This document shows, in pieces, positions 8,229 to 15,903 of a DNA stretch of 64,000 nt. Origin of the DNA: Streptomyces sp. GESEQ-35 (GTDB lineage: Bacteria > Actinomycetota > Actinomycetes > Streptomycetales > Streptomycetaceae); NCBI RefSeq assembly GCF_017948485.1, contig NZ_JAFFSX010000021.1:62001-126000 (forward strand). Direction: 5' to 3'. Below the pieces are notes generated by a model. It searched no databases, was not told the origin of the DNA, and was given only the letters and a program-made list of their open reading frames with translations. Within the stretch, counting starts at the first letter, position 1. Each line of letters begins with the position of its first letter. The translations under genes and the position numbers were made by a program.

Positions 8229-9368
8229 TAGCCGCTTGCAGGGGCGGTCGGCAGCGCGAGTACGTAGGGGCGGTGGTCGCGGAGCATCGCCCAGAGCACG
8301 TCGACGCGGCGACGGGCGAGAGCGAGGACAGCTTGGACGTGGCGCAGGCCCTCGGCCCGTTTGCGCAGGTAGAAGTCTCTGGACGGGCCGGGATACATCA
8401 TGGCGCTCTGAGCGGAGAGGTAGAAGACCCAGCGCAGACGGCGGTCGTAGCGTTTGGGCCTGTGCAGGTTGCCGGTCCGGCGGCCCGAGTCGCGTGGCAC
8501 CGGGGCCAGGCCAGCGTGGGCGGCCAGGCGGCCGGCGCCGCGATAGGACGAGAGGTCCCCGGTGATGGCAACGAACTCAGCGCCGAGGATGGGGCCCATG
8601 CCGGGTAGCGACTCGATGATCTCCGCACGGTCGTCCGTGCGGAACAAGTCCCGGATCTCCTTGTCGTTGGCCGTGATCCGCTCGTCGAGTGCGAGCAGCT
8701 GGTGCGCCAGCTCTCCCAGGAGGACTGCGGCGCGGGCCTCACCCGGCAGGGCGGTGTGCTGCTGTTCGGCTGCCTTCACGGCCTTCTCCGCCAGCCGCTG
8801 GGCACTGCGGACCTTCCGCCGCTGAAGCCAGGTGGCCAGGCGCTTGACGCCGGTGCGGCGAAGAGCTGCCGGGGTCTGGTAGTGCGTCAGCAAGATGACT
8901 GCGCCCCTGGAGCGGGCGTAGTCGAAGGCTTTCTCCAGGGCGGGACTGATGCCGCACAGCATGTCGCGCATCCGGTTCACCAGCCGGACGCGGTCCGCGA
9001 TCAGGTCGCGCCGGTGGGCGGTCAGCAGGCGGAGGGTGCAGACCTGTTCGCACGGGATGCTGATGGCGGTGAAGTCCCGGCGGACGCGGGCCATGTCCGC
9101 GATGATCAGGGCGTCCTTCGCATCGGTCTTGCCCTCGCCGCGGTAGCCCTCAGCGGCCCGGCTCACGCTCCGGCCCGGGACGTAAGTGATGTGCTGGCCG
9201 TGCGCGGAGAGCTTCGCAGGCGGTGGCGATGAGTTTGAGAATCTCTGTCTCGTCGTTGGGGATCTTCCGCGAGAAGACGGCCTCACCGGCCGAGTTGATC
9301 GCTACGGCCCAGTGGTGGCCTTTGCCGACGTCGATGCCGACCCATAAGTGTTCGTTCCGGGTGTTCAC
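8225..9368 (-). pseudogene. IS110-family transposase with internal deletion
   Basis: Starts at 9368 with NTRNEHLWVGIDVGKGHHWA (the RuvC-like DEDD N-terminal domain). It continues in another frame with YVPGRSVSRAAEGYRGEGK, TDAKDALIIADMAR and the C-terminal Transposase_20 region (ESLPGMGPILGAEFVAI, RLAAHAGLAPVPRDSG). About 25 codons and the frame are lost near 9215, removing part of the catalytic domain. The present stop TGA belongs to the inserted IS630 repeat. Not functional as it stands. Confidence 0.85.
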
Positions 9369-9512
9369 TGCTGTGGCTCTGTTCCTTGCTGACCAGCCTT
9401 TCGTGGTCCGTAGAACACTCCGCAGCAGGCCCTTAACCAGCGATGACCGCAGATCTCAATCAGCAACACAGAGCGTCCCGGAGGACCAGGTGGCCATTCA
9501 ACGAAAGCCACA

Positions 9513-9613
9513 ACAACGGCAGTCTGGCATCAGCCATGCCTGGTCCTCCCGGACCGTTGTCATTGTCCAGCAGTTTGGTATCAGCCGTGCCTGGTCCCCC
9601 CGAACCACTGCTG
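9513..9613 (-). ncRNA. Candidate bridge RNA of the IS110 element
   Basis: This lies in the non-coding end upstream of the transposase, where IS110-group bridge RNAs are encoded. On the minus strand there are two consecutive stem-loops. One is closed by CAGCAGT/ACTGCTG (9613-9568). The other is closed by ACAACGG/CCGTTGT (9560-9513). Both loops contain GGACCAGGCAyGGCTGAT, offset by exactly 50 bases, as expected for paired target- and donor-binding loops. The 9-mer GTCTGGCAT in the second loop (9522-9530) is identical to the DNA directly flanking the element (9624-9632). Folding and expression are untested. Confidence 0.55.
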
Positions 9614-9630
9614 ATTCTTAAGGGTCTGGC

Positions 9631-10290
9631 ATGAGTGGGTTGGAAGGGCAACGGGCCGTGCTGGCAGCCAAGTTCGGGGCGGTTCTGCCGCACCTGGACG
9701 AGCGGCAGCGCCGCCTGGTGGTAGGGGCGGAGGCCCAGTCCCTCGGCCACGGCGGGATCAGAGCGGTCGCCCGTGCCGCCGGTGTCCGTGAGGGCACTGT
9801 GACTGCCGGAGTGCGGGAACTCAGCTCAAGAGAGGCCCCGTTGGGACGCATCCGCCGGCCCGGCGGTGGCGCAAACACGTCGCCGACCTGAACCCAGCTG
9901 TCCGGGAGGCTCTCCTCGCATTGGTCGAGCCCGACGTCCGCGGAGATCCCATGTCGCCGCTGCGCTGGACCATCAAATCCACTCGCAAGCTCGCCGAACA
10001 GCCGACCAGGCAGGGCCACCGAATCTGCGCAGAAACGGTGGGCGACCTTCTGCGCGAGGAGGGCTTCAGTGTGCAGAGCAACGCCAGGACCCTCGAAGGC
10101 AAGCAGCACCCCGACCGGGACGCACAGTTCCACTACCTCAACGAGCAGACCCGCGACCATCAGGACTGCGAGGCGGGTCGACACCCACGACTTCCCCGAT
10201 CGCGAGCTGGGCAGCTGGTCGGCCCGTTCAAGAACAACCGCCGTGAATATGCCCTCGCGTGCAAGCGACCTCATCACCGCGAGGACGTCG
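9631..10290 (+). pseudogene. ISAzo13-family transposase, N-terminal remnant
   Basis: From ATG 9631 the first frame reads LAAKFGAVLPHLDERQRRLV and AQSLGHGGIRAVARAAGV. The frame shifts near 9850, then gives EPDVRGDPMSPLRWTIKST, CAETVGDLLREEGFSVQSNA and LEGKQHPDRDAQFHYLNEQ. Further shifts occur near 10170-10215 (VDTHDFPDRELG, then LVGPFKNNRREY). The C-terminal catalytic half is gone. Family assignment rests on the strongly conserved RGDPxSPLRWTxKSTRKLA and HPDRDAQFxYxN motifs. Confidence 0.85.
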
Positions 10291-10307
10291 CCCACCGGTA
10301 CCGGATG

Positions 10308-11054
10308 TCATGCGGGCCGGGAGTCCCAGAATCGGTTGAGTACCTCCGCGCCCCGATCAGGATCCTGGAGCATCCAGTAGTGGGTGAGGTTGTCCAGTTC
10401 CGCTGCCTGTGCTCCTATTCGCGTGGCCATATCCAAGTCCATCGCGGGCTGCGCCATCGGATCGCCGGTCGGGATCAGGACGAGCCCCGGCGCGGGAGCG
10501 GGGCGGTCGAAGTCCTTGCCCCAGTCGGTGTGGAAGTTGGGCCAGGCCGAGCGGTAGAGCGTCAGGATGGCCTTGCTCATCTCCTCGTCGTGGGCGGTGT
10601 CGACTTCTGCCGCCAGTTCGGCGCTCATCCCCCGGGGGCGGAGGAAGTCGCCGAAGCTGGGGCTGCCGGGGGTCTGGGTGCGCAGCGACGCGAGCAGCTC
10701 CTCGCCCTCCGGGGTCTTCTGGAAGAGGGCGGCCGCCTCGTGCCACTGATAGTCGGGGTGCCAGCCGTGTGCGACGTCGGACACCCAGCTGCGTACCGGA
10801 ACGTCGTAGGCGGAGACGATCCGCATCACCAGATGCGCGCCCCAGTCGTGGCCCACGAGATCGACGGGCTCACCGAGGGCGCGCAGCTCGTTCGCAAGCC
10901 AGACGGCGTACGCCTCCTTGCCGTCCAGGTGGGCCGGGCGAGGGCTGCCGAATCCGGGCAGCCGCAGGGCCGTGGCGGGGCGGTCGATCCGTACCCGGAG
11001 GTCGTCCCAGACGGAGGGCGTCTCCGGTACTCCATGGATGAACACAACGGTCAT
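10308..11054 (-). CDS. Alpha/beta hydrolase, epoxide hydrolase/dehalogenase type
   Basis: ATG 11054 is chosen because AGGAG lies seven bases upstream; an upstream GTG at 11069 lacks this. The product is 248 residues. It contains the oxyanion HGVPE (residues 7-11) and the nucleophile elbow GHDWGAH with Asp70 in place of Ser, which is the mark of the epoxide hydrolase and haloalkane dehalogenase branch. A cap region and a C-terminal LTHYWMLQDP supply the catalytic His. Expected reaction: opening of an epoxide or carbon-halogen bond via an aspartyl ester; substrate unknown. It is divergent from a TetR gene, which probably represses it. Confidence 0.8.
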   Translation of the reverse strand: MTVVFIHGVPETPSVWDDLRVRIDRPATALRLPGFGSPRPAHLDGKEAYAVWLANELRALGEPVDLVGHDWGAHLVMRIVSAYDVPVRSWVSDVAHGWHPDYQWHEAAALFQKTPEGEELLASLRTQTPGSPSFGDFLRPRGMSAELAAEVDTAHDEEMSKAILTLYRSAWPNFHTDWGKDFDRPAPAPGLVLIPTGDPMAQPAMDLDMATRIGAQAAELDNLTHYWMLQDPDRGAEVLNRFWDSRPA

Positions 11055-11082
11055 GACCGCTCCTGACACAGTGAATTGGATT

Positions 11083-11125
11083 GGTTATCCACTTCACCGT
11101 AGCACCCACCTGATAGGTTATCCAC
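11083..11125. promoter_or_regulatory. Direct repeat in hydrolase/TetR divergent promoter, putative operator
   Basis: GGTTATCCAC occurs at 11083-11092 and again at 11116-11125, 33 bp apart (three helical turns), on the same face of the 93-bp intergenic region. Extended, the first copy is the palindrome TGGTTATCCA. Its position between two divergent genes, one a TetR regulator, suggests operator sites for that regulator. Confidence 0.5.
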
Positions 11126-11147
11126 ATAGGTGTGCGAAGGAGGGATC

Positions 11148-11690
11148 ATGAGGTCGGATGCCGCACGCAACAGGCAGAGGATCTTCGATGAGGCTCGCGG
11201 CGCCGTCATCGGCGGGGAGACTGCGCTCACCCTCAACGAGCTCGCGCGCAGGGCGGGCGTGGGGGTCGGGACGGTCTATCGGGTCTTCCCCACGCAGCGG
11301 GCCATGCGGGAGTCCGTCCTGGAAGAGGCGGTCCGAGAGCTCATCGATGCCGCGACCGTAGCTGGCGGATATCCCGATCCCGCCAAGGCACTCATTGACT
11401 TCCTCCGCACGGCACTCCTGACCGCCCTGGCGCGACCGGGCCTCACCGACGTTCTGATCACCGGGTCCGACGAGACGGACTCTCTGCACCGGGCCAAGGG
11501 AGAGCTGGTCGAAGTCACCTCCCACCTGCTCGCACGCATCCGCCCTGCCCCTGCCCTCACCGGCGAAAACCTGCTCAAGCTCCTGTGCGGCCTGATCCAC
11601 GCCGTCAGCGAGCACCCGGCGGAGCGGCAGGGGGCCGCGATCGACAACTACCTGGACATCCTCCGGGCCGGCCTCGCACCCACCCTCTGA
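11148..11690 (+). CDS. TetR/AcrR-family transcriptional regulator
   Basis: ATG 11148 follows AAGGAGG with ideal spacing. The product is 180 residues. The N-terminal HTH (RNRQRIFDEARGAVI..., LTLNELARRAGVGVGTVYRV, with recognition helix VGVGTVYRVFPTQR) is followed by a helical ligand domain. The family forms dimers that block promoters until a small ligand binds. It is transcribed divergently from the alpha/beta hydrolase over a 93-bp region with two GGTTATCCAC repeats, so it probably controls both genes. Confidence 0.85.
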   Translation: MRSDAARNRQRIFDEARGAVIGGETALTLNELARRAGVGVGTVYRVFPTQRAMRESVLEEAVRELIDAATVAGGYPDPAKALIDFLRTALLTALARPGLTDVLITGSDETDSLHRAKGELVEVTSHLLARIRPAPALTGENLLKLLCGLIHAVSEHPAERQGAAIDNYLDILRAGLAPTL

Positions 11691-11974
11691 CGACCGGGGC
11701 TCTGGGTGCGGGCTGGGCCCGAACTCGGACGTTGGGCCGGAGGCTGCATCGTGCCGCTCGTCGTGCAGCCCACCTTGATGTGGACGCGAAGGCGCTTCGG
11801 AGCACGGCTGGCTTATCGGATGCCCGCCAGTCGCCGGTTGCCGCTCGGGCGCACGGACCGTTGGCACACGCGCCCGAGCGGGGAAGATGGCGACTGTTCG
11901 TGAACACTGGCCAGCGCGACCGTCAGATGTGAGAGCCCGCTGCCGTGTCGCGTCCGTCCGGAACCGTGTCGCGG
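11691..11974. other. Spacer, nothing recognised
   Basis: Convergent intergenic region between the TetR and VOC genes. Several short frames exist but none has family similarity or a ribosome-binding site. No obvious hairpin with a T tract was seen. Confidence 0.5.
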
Positions 11975-12427
11975 TCAGGCGTCTTCGCCGATCATTTCGA
12001 TCAGCTCGATGGCCGGCCCATGGGCCAGGCCGTCCAGGTACACGAAGCGTGTCCGCCCTGCGATCGATGCCTCGAAGGTGACCGGAGCCCCTTCTCCCGT
12101 CGCTCGCAGCGATTCGAGGTGCTGGTCGATGCTTCCCACCACGTAGGCGAGGTGGTGGACGCCTTCGCCGTGGAGGTCGAGGAACTCCGTGTACGGCGAG
12201 CGGCCACCGAGCGGCTGGATCAGTTCGATCTCCGAAGATCCCGTCCTGATGAAGCCGTAGCGGGCAGAGGAGCCGACCTCTTCCCCGTGAAGTCTGGCCG
12301 TGGGAAATTCCAGATCCGTTATCTGCTCTGTGTCGACCCCCCACCGTTTCTCGTAATCGGCGACGGCACGGTCGAAGTCTTCCACGACGATGCCGACGTG
12401 AAAGAGAGGCGGAAGGCTGATGGGCAC
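11975..12427 (-). CDS. VOC-superfamily protein (glyoxalase/epimerase-like)
   Basis: 150 residues, the usual length of a single-chain VOC protein with two beta-alpha-beta-beta-beta units. Motifs: LFHVGIVVEDFDRAVADYE at the N-terminus (His10 as a metal ligand), SSEIELIQPL (Glu68), VHHLAYVV (His91/92) and AIELIE near residue 142. This arrangement resembles methylmalonyl-CoA epimerase and related metal-dependent isomerases or dioxygenases. The reaction cannot be fixed from sequence. ATG 12427 is preceded by a GGGAGAG-like site. It runs in the same direction as the S15 hydrolase but is 258 bp from it, so probably separate. Confidence 0.8.
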   Translation of the reverse strand: MPISLPPLFHVGIVVEDFDRAVADYEKRWGVDTEQITDLEFPTARLHGEEVGSSARYGFIRTGSSEIELIQPLGGRSPYTEFLDLHGEGVHHLAYVVGSIDQHLESLRATGEGAPVTFEASIAGRTRFVYLDGLAHGPAIELIEMIGEDA

Positions 12428-12685
12428 GGGGCTCTCCCTTGGTTTGATGAACTGAGCTGTTTCCGACCTGTCGTTCGCGCTGGTCGGTGGGCTTTCGGTG
12501 GCGGGACGGCGGGGGCTGGGCTGTGCCGCCTGGCACCTGGCACCTGTGGTGATGCTGGGCCCGCGGGGTCCCGCCCACCGGCCTGGCCGGGGCCCCGCGG
12601 CATGGTCGTCGGCCGCGCTGCGTGGGGGGAACTGTGCTCCGCCCTGTGAGCCAACGCGACGAGGATGTCCAGCGGTGTGGCGTCC

Positions 12686-14446
12686 TCAGCGCCGCGCACG
12701 GGCCGGGGGCACCGAGAACGTGGCTGGGCCGGGCTTCAATTTCGCCGCGTTGATCTGCATGAAGGTGTCGAGCCACGGCGCTCGGTCGCCACCGGTGGCG
12801 ATGTCTTCAGCCGGGTTGTCCAGGGACAGATGGAGACGGGCGTTACTGATCCGGATCTTTTGCTTGGAGGGGGTGTCGAGCCAATCGCCGGTCCGCACCG
12901 AGCCGATCTCCACGGCGAGGCGGTGGCCTGCCCGCAGGGTCCAGTCGGTCGACTTCAGGCCGATGTCCGGCCGGTCCCGGTCCAGCCGGGAGACTCGCTC
13001 GTCGAATGCGACAGCGTTGCCGTCCTCGTCCACGTCGTACAGCTTGACCATCACGTTGCCCTCACCCTTGGCCATCATGGTGACCCGGGGCGTGCCGGTG
13101 ACCCGCGTGGCCGTCTCAAGAGGCCCGGACCAGACGATGAAGCTCCCGGCGTCACGACCGGCTTCCTGTTCCGGGGGAGTCGGCTGCGAACCCGCTCCGC
13201 TGTCCACGTACGAGCCATTGCCGAGACGGACGTTCGCGGAGCGGTTCGCTGTGGGCCAGGCCTTCTCCGCGCGCCAGTTGCCGAGGTTGTCCTGGACGGC
13301 GTAGTTCGGGAACTGGCTCTTCAGGTCGATGCCCTTGAGGTGTTCGTCGAAGAAGGACAGTGTCTCCTTGAACCAGGTCGCGCGGCCCATCGCGAGCTTC
13401 CCGTCCTGCGTGCGCTCATTGCCGCGTACGTGGTCCCAGGGGCCGACCCAGGCCCGCTGCGGGCCGCGGTGATTGTCGAGGAACTCCTCCATCCCCACGG
13501 GCAGGGTGTTGGTCTCGGCGGTGCCTTGAGTGAACAGAAGCGGAGTGGCGGTGCCCTTCGCGTTCCTGGCCGGGCTGCGGTCCTTCCAGTACGGGTCGTC
13601 CGGGTCACCGATCGAGGGGCCGAAGGAGTTGAGCACCAGGCACTCGGGGTGCTTCTTCTCGTACGCGGCGTTGGTCCGGTACCGCTTGTCCTCGTCCGGC
13701 AACTGAGCCAGGCCCGCAATGCGGTTGTAGCTGGTGGGCAGTTGGACGCTGTTCGGACGCGGCACGCCGTAGGAATGGAGCTGCTGATACAGATCCCAGA
13801 TGGGCTCCTGGGCGACGACGGCTTTCAGCGCGTCGTGTTTCACGTTGTTGCCGAGGAGACCGGTGTAGGCGTCGAGGGACTTTCCGTACATTCCCACCGC
13901 TCCGGTGGACCAGGGCTGTCTCGCGATCCAGTCGATCGCGGCCTTGACGTCGGCCTGGTCTCCTGGCCCGCCGAGGTCGAGACATCCGGTGGAGCCGCCG
14001 AAGCCACGGGTGTCCACCATGACGAAGGCGTACCCCTCGTCGAACAGGTCGGTCCCCTCGATGAGGTCCCGGAAGCGCTCCGAGGGGCCGGCGTGCTCCT
14101 CCTCGACCTCCATCGCCCCCGAGTGGCCGAAGTACGCGCCGGCCGACAAGATGACAGGCACCTTCGCGCCCGCGGGGAGCTTCTCCGGAAGCAGAACATC
14201 GGCGTGCAGCTCCGTCTTGGAGCCGTCTGAGGAGGGGAAGTAGTGCTGGGTCCAGCGCGCCCCTTCCGGCACCCGCTCGTTCTCCTCGTGCGTGATCGAT
14301 TCGGTAGCGGTGGCGACTGTCGTCTCTTCTGTTCGGCCGCCGTCGGTTGCCTGGTCCGGCGCGGCGACGGCTGCCCCTATGAGGCCGCAGGTCAGGGCGC
14401 AGGCCGTGAGCAGGGCTGCGGCGGTGGCGGCTGGTCGTTTCCTCAT
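12686..14446 (-). CDS. Secreted S15/CocE-type serine hydrolase (X-Pro dipeptidyl-peptidase family)
   Basis: 586 residues from ATG 14446, with GGAG upstream. Signal peptide (MRKRPAATAAALLTACALTC, cleavage near AVAAP). The alpha/beta domain has VMVDTRGFGGSTGC, then GMYGKSLDAYTG carrying the nucleophile Ser near residue 188, and WVGPWDHVRG with the likely catalytic His. It ends with the jelly-roll C-terminal domain typical of the family (DRPDIGLKS, LAVEIGS). The usual GxSYxG motif reads GKSLDA here. Expected to be an extracellular peptidase or ester/amide hydrolase. Its promoter region contains two perfect GTCACTnAGTGAC palindromes (14552-14591). A broken paralogue lies at 42480-42990. Confidence 0.85.
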   Translation of the reverse strand: MRKRPAATAAALLTACALTCGLIGAAVAAPDQATDGGRTEETTVATATESITHEENERVPEGARWTQHYFPSSDGSKTELHADVLLPEKLPAGAKVPVILSAGAYFGHSGAMEVEEEHAGPSERFRDLIEGTDLFDEGYAFVMVDTRGFGGSTGCLDLGGPGDQADVKAAIDWIARQPWSTGAVGMYGKSLDAYTGLLGNNVKHDALKAVVAQEPIWDLYQQLHSYGVPRPNSVQLPTSYNRIAGLAQLPDEDKRYRTNAAYEKKHPECLVLNSFGPSIGDPDDPYWKDRSPARNAKGTATPLLFTQGTAETNTLPVGMEEFLDNHRGPQRAWVGPWDHVRGNERTQDGKLAMGRATWFKETLSFFDEHLKGIDLKSQFPNYAVQDNLGNWRAEKAWPTANRSANVRLGNGSYVDSGAGSQPTPPEQEAGRDAGSFIVWSGPLETATRVTGTPRVTMMAKGEGNVMVKLYDVDEDGNAVAFDERVSRLDRDRPDIGLKSTDWTLRAGHRLAVEIGSVRTGDWLDTPSKQKIRISNARLHLSLDNPAEDIATGGDRAPWLDTFMQINAAKLKPGPATFSVPPARARR

Positions 14447-14551
14447 GCGGTACTCCGGAGCTCGCGTGTGGGGGACTCGGAAGGGGGGCGCCCGCTGTGC
14501 AGGCCGGCCTTGCACTGCGAGCGGCAAAGGCCACCGCACGGCGGGGCCCTT

Positions 14552-14591
14552 CTGTCACTTAGTGACAGAGTCGACGGTGTCACTAAGTGAC
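14552..14591. promoter_or_regulatory. Two perfect TetR-type palindromes upstream of the S15 hydrolase
   Basis: CTGTCACTTAGTGACAG (14552-14568) and GTCACTAAGTGAC (14579-14591) are perfect palindromes with centres 25 bp apart. They lie about 105-145 bp upstream of the hydrolase start. The same 13-mer recurs at 28374, 43461, 45482 and 45642 in this window. Confidence 0.8.
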
Positions 14592-14685
14592 GGACATTGC
14601 AAGTGGGTGCGTTCGGGTGTGGATCAAGGTGGGCGCAGGCCGAGGCTGCGCGCACCGAAGGCGCGCGCACTAGCTGGCTTGTAGC

Positions 14686-14716
14686 GTCACTTAATGTCAA
14701 TATGGCACTGAGTGAG
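14686..14716. promoter_or_regulatory. 31-bp composite operator in front of the TetR gene
   Basis: Two degenerate copies, GTCACTTAATGTC (centre 14692) and GGCACTGAGTGAG (centre 14710), are spaced 18 bp. This is the same 31-bp layout as at 28374-28404, 43461-43491 and 45482-45512. It ends 27 bases before the TetR ATG, a position suited to autoregulation. Confidence 0.65.
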
Positions 14717-14742
14717 CGCGATGGTGAAAGGGTGGCGAAAAG

Positions 14743-15459
14743 ATGGCCGACGACGTGGTATCGACCGAACGCAGCCGTGGCGGGATGAGTGAGCAGCGCC
14801 GCCGTCGTGTACGTCTCGAGATCTCGCGGGAGGCGGCACGCCTGTTCTGGGCGCAGGGCGTCGACGGCACGAGCGGTGACCAGATCGCGGAGGCGGTGGG
14901 CCTGTCGACCCGCACCATCTGGCGTCATTTCCGTAGCAAGGAGAGCTGCGCGGAGCCGATCGTTGCGCAGAGCGTGGAGTGGGAACTGGCCACTCTGCGC
15001 AGTTGGCCGCTGCACCGCTCTTTGGAGGAGCACTTCGCCACGGAGGCGAAGCGGTTGGTCAGCGAGATCAGCCCTTCGGAGCAGGCCGATGCCGGGCTGG
15101 GCGTCAAGATGATTCGATTGGCCGAGACCGAACCGGCCCTGCGCACGGCCTGGCTGATGGCCTGCGACCAGGTGGAACACGAACTGGCCGCGGTCATCGC
15201 GACTCGCCTCGGACTCAAGCCCGACGACCTACAGGTACGTCTGCACGCCGCGGCCGCCGCTGCCGCCCTGCGAGTCATCAACGAGTACGTCGGAGCCGGC
15301 CTTCTGGACGGCACCGATCCGCGGAAGCTCGGTGACGAGAGTTTCGCTTTCATCGCGGACGCTGTCCGCACGGCCACCGGGGGCGCCGTGGGCGACCCGG
15401 TCCAGGTCGACGAGGCGCCCGCCGCGCCGGACGAGGGCGCCGCCGATCGACAGGAGTAA
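14743..15459 (+). CDS. TetR-family regulator, candidate owner of the GTCACTnAGTGAC operator
   Basis: 238 residues. Extended basic N-terminus (SEQRRRRVRLEISREAARLF), HTH DGTSGDQIAEAVGLSTRTIW with recognition helix STRTIWRHFRSKE, then an acyl/drug-type ligand domain and an acidic tail. The regulator at 29388-30041 is a close paralogue: the HTH is almost identical (STRTIWRHFRSKESCAEPI in both), so both should read the same DNA. The gene is divergent from the S15 hydrolase, and copies of the palindrome lie on both sides of the intergenic region. A downstream start at 14785 (MSEQRRRR) is possible. Confidence 0.85.
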   Translation: MADDVVSTERSRGGMSEQRRRRVRLEISREAARLFWAQGVDGTSGDQIAEAVGLSTRTIWRHFRSKESCAEPIVAQSVEWELATLRSWPLHRSLEEHFATEAKRLVSEISPSEQADAGLGVKMIRLAETEPALRTAWLMACDQVEHELAAVIATRLGLKPDDLQVRLHAAAAAAALRVINEYVGAGLLDGTDPRKLGDESFAFIADAVRTATGGAVGDPVQVDEAPAAPDEGAADRQE

Positions 15460-15903
15460 GCGGTGCCCCCTGAGCGGCACACTCCGATGGGCTCACCCAC
15501 GGAGGCAGGAGGGGACACGGTCGTTGCTGCACGCACTGTCTACGCCGCTCAACCGCCGATCTCTCAGGGCACGTCAACGCCGTAGTGCCCATGTGAACTC
15601 TGTGGTCCAGGGCGCCATTTCGGCCAGTCCGACGAAGACCCCAGCTCTCCATCCCGGATACAGCGGCCGGTGGCGCCTGACCCTGCCCGGCGCCCTGGAC
15701 CCGGGGAGCGCTTCTCTCCTGGCGACGAACAGGACCTTCGACAAGCCCTACCTTCCCAGTTCAGAGGCGCTCCCCGGCTATCTGATCACCCGTCGGACGG
15801 CCCCCTTTGGTGAAAGCCCGAGGTCAACGTGGTCAATGTCCGACGACCCGATGCCGTTCTCCGGCGGGATCGCCGGCATCCCCGGATGCTCCGGTTCCGC
15901 GCC
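15460..15903. other. Spacer, nothing recognised
   Basis: Convergent region between the TetR gene and the FAD oxidoreductase. Open frames here lack ribosome-binding sites and family similarity. Codon-position GC is irregular, suggesting decayed sequence. Confidence 0.5.

Larger units (their letters stand above)
7028..9623 (-). mobile_element. IS110-family element interrupted by IS630
   Basis: The minus-strand IS110 transposase, its long 5' non-coding end (9369-9614) and a typical IS110 3' tail (TTGACAGGTCATTGAGATTCC on the minus strand, 7036-7057) bracket an inserted IS630. TTCTTAAGG occurs at both outer edges (7028-7036 and 9615-9623) and marks the likely junctions. Removing the 1.15-kb IS630 leaves about 1.4 kb, normal for IS110. 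The element lies just 5' of an ISAzo13-like transposase start. Boundaries are inferred from the repeat. Confidence 0.7.

Noticed and set aside
12665..14230. Long plus-strand open frame of 521 codons opposite the S15 hydrolase
   Set aside because: GC-driven antisense shadow: no ribosome site, no family motifs, while the opposite strand encodes a complete secreted hydrolase with signal peptide.
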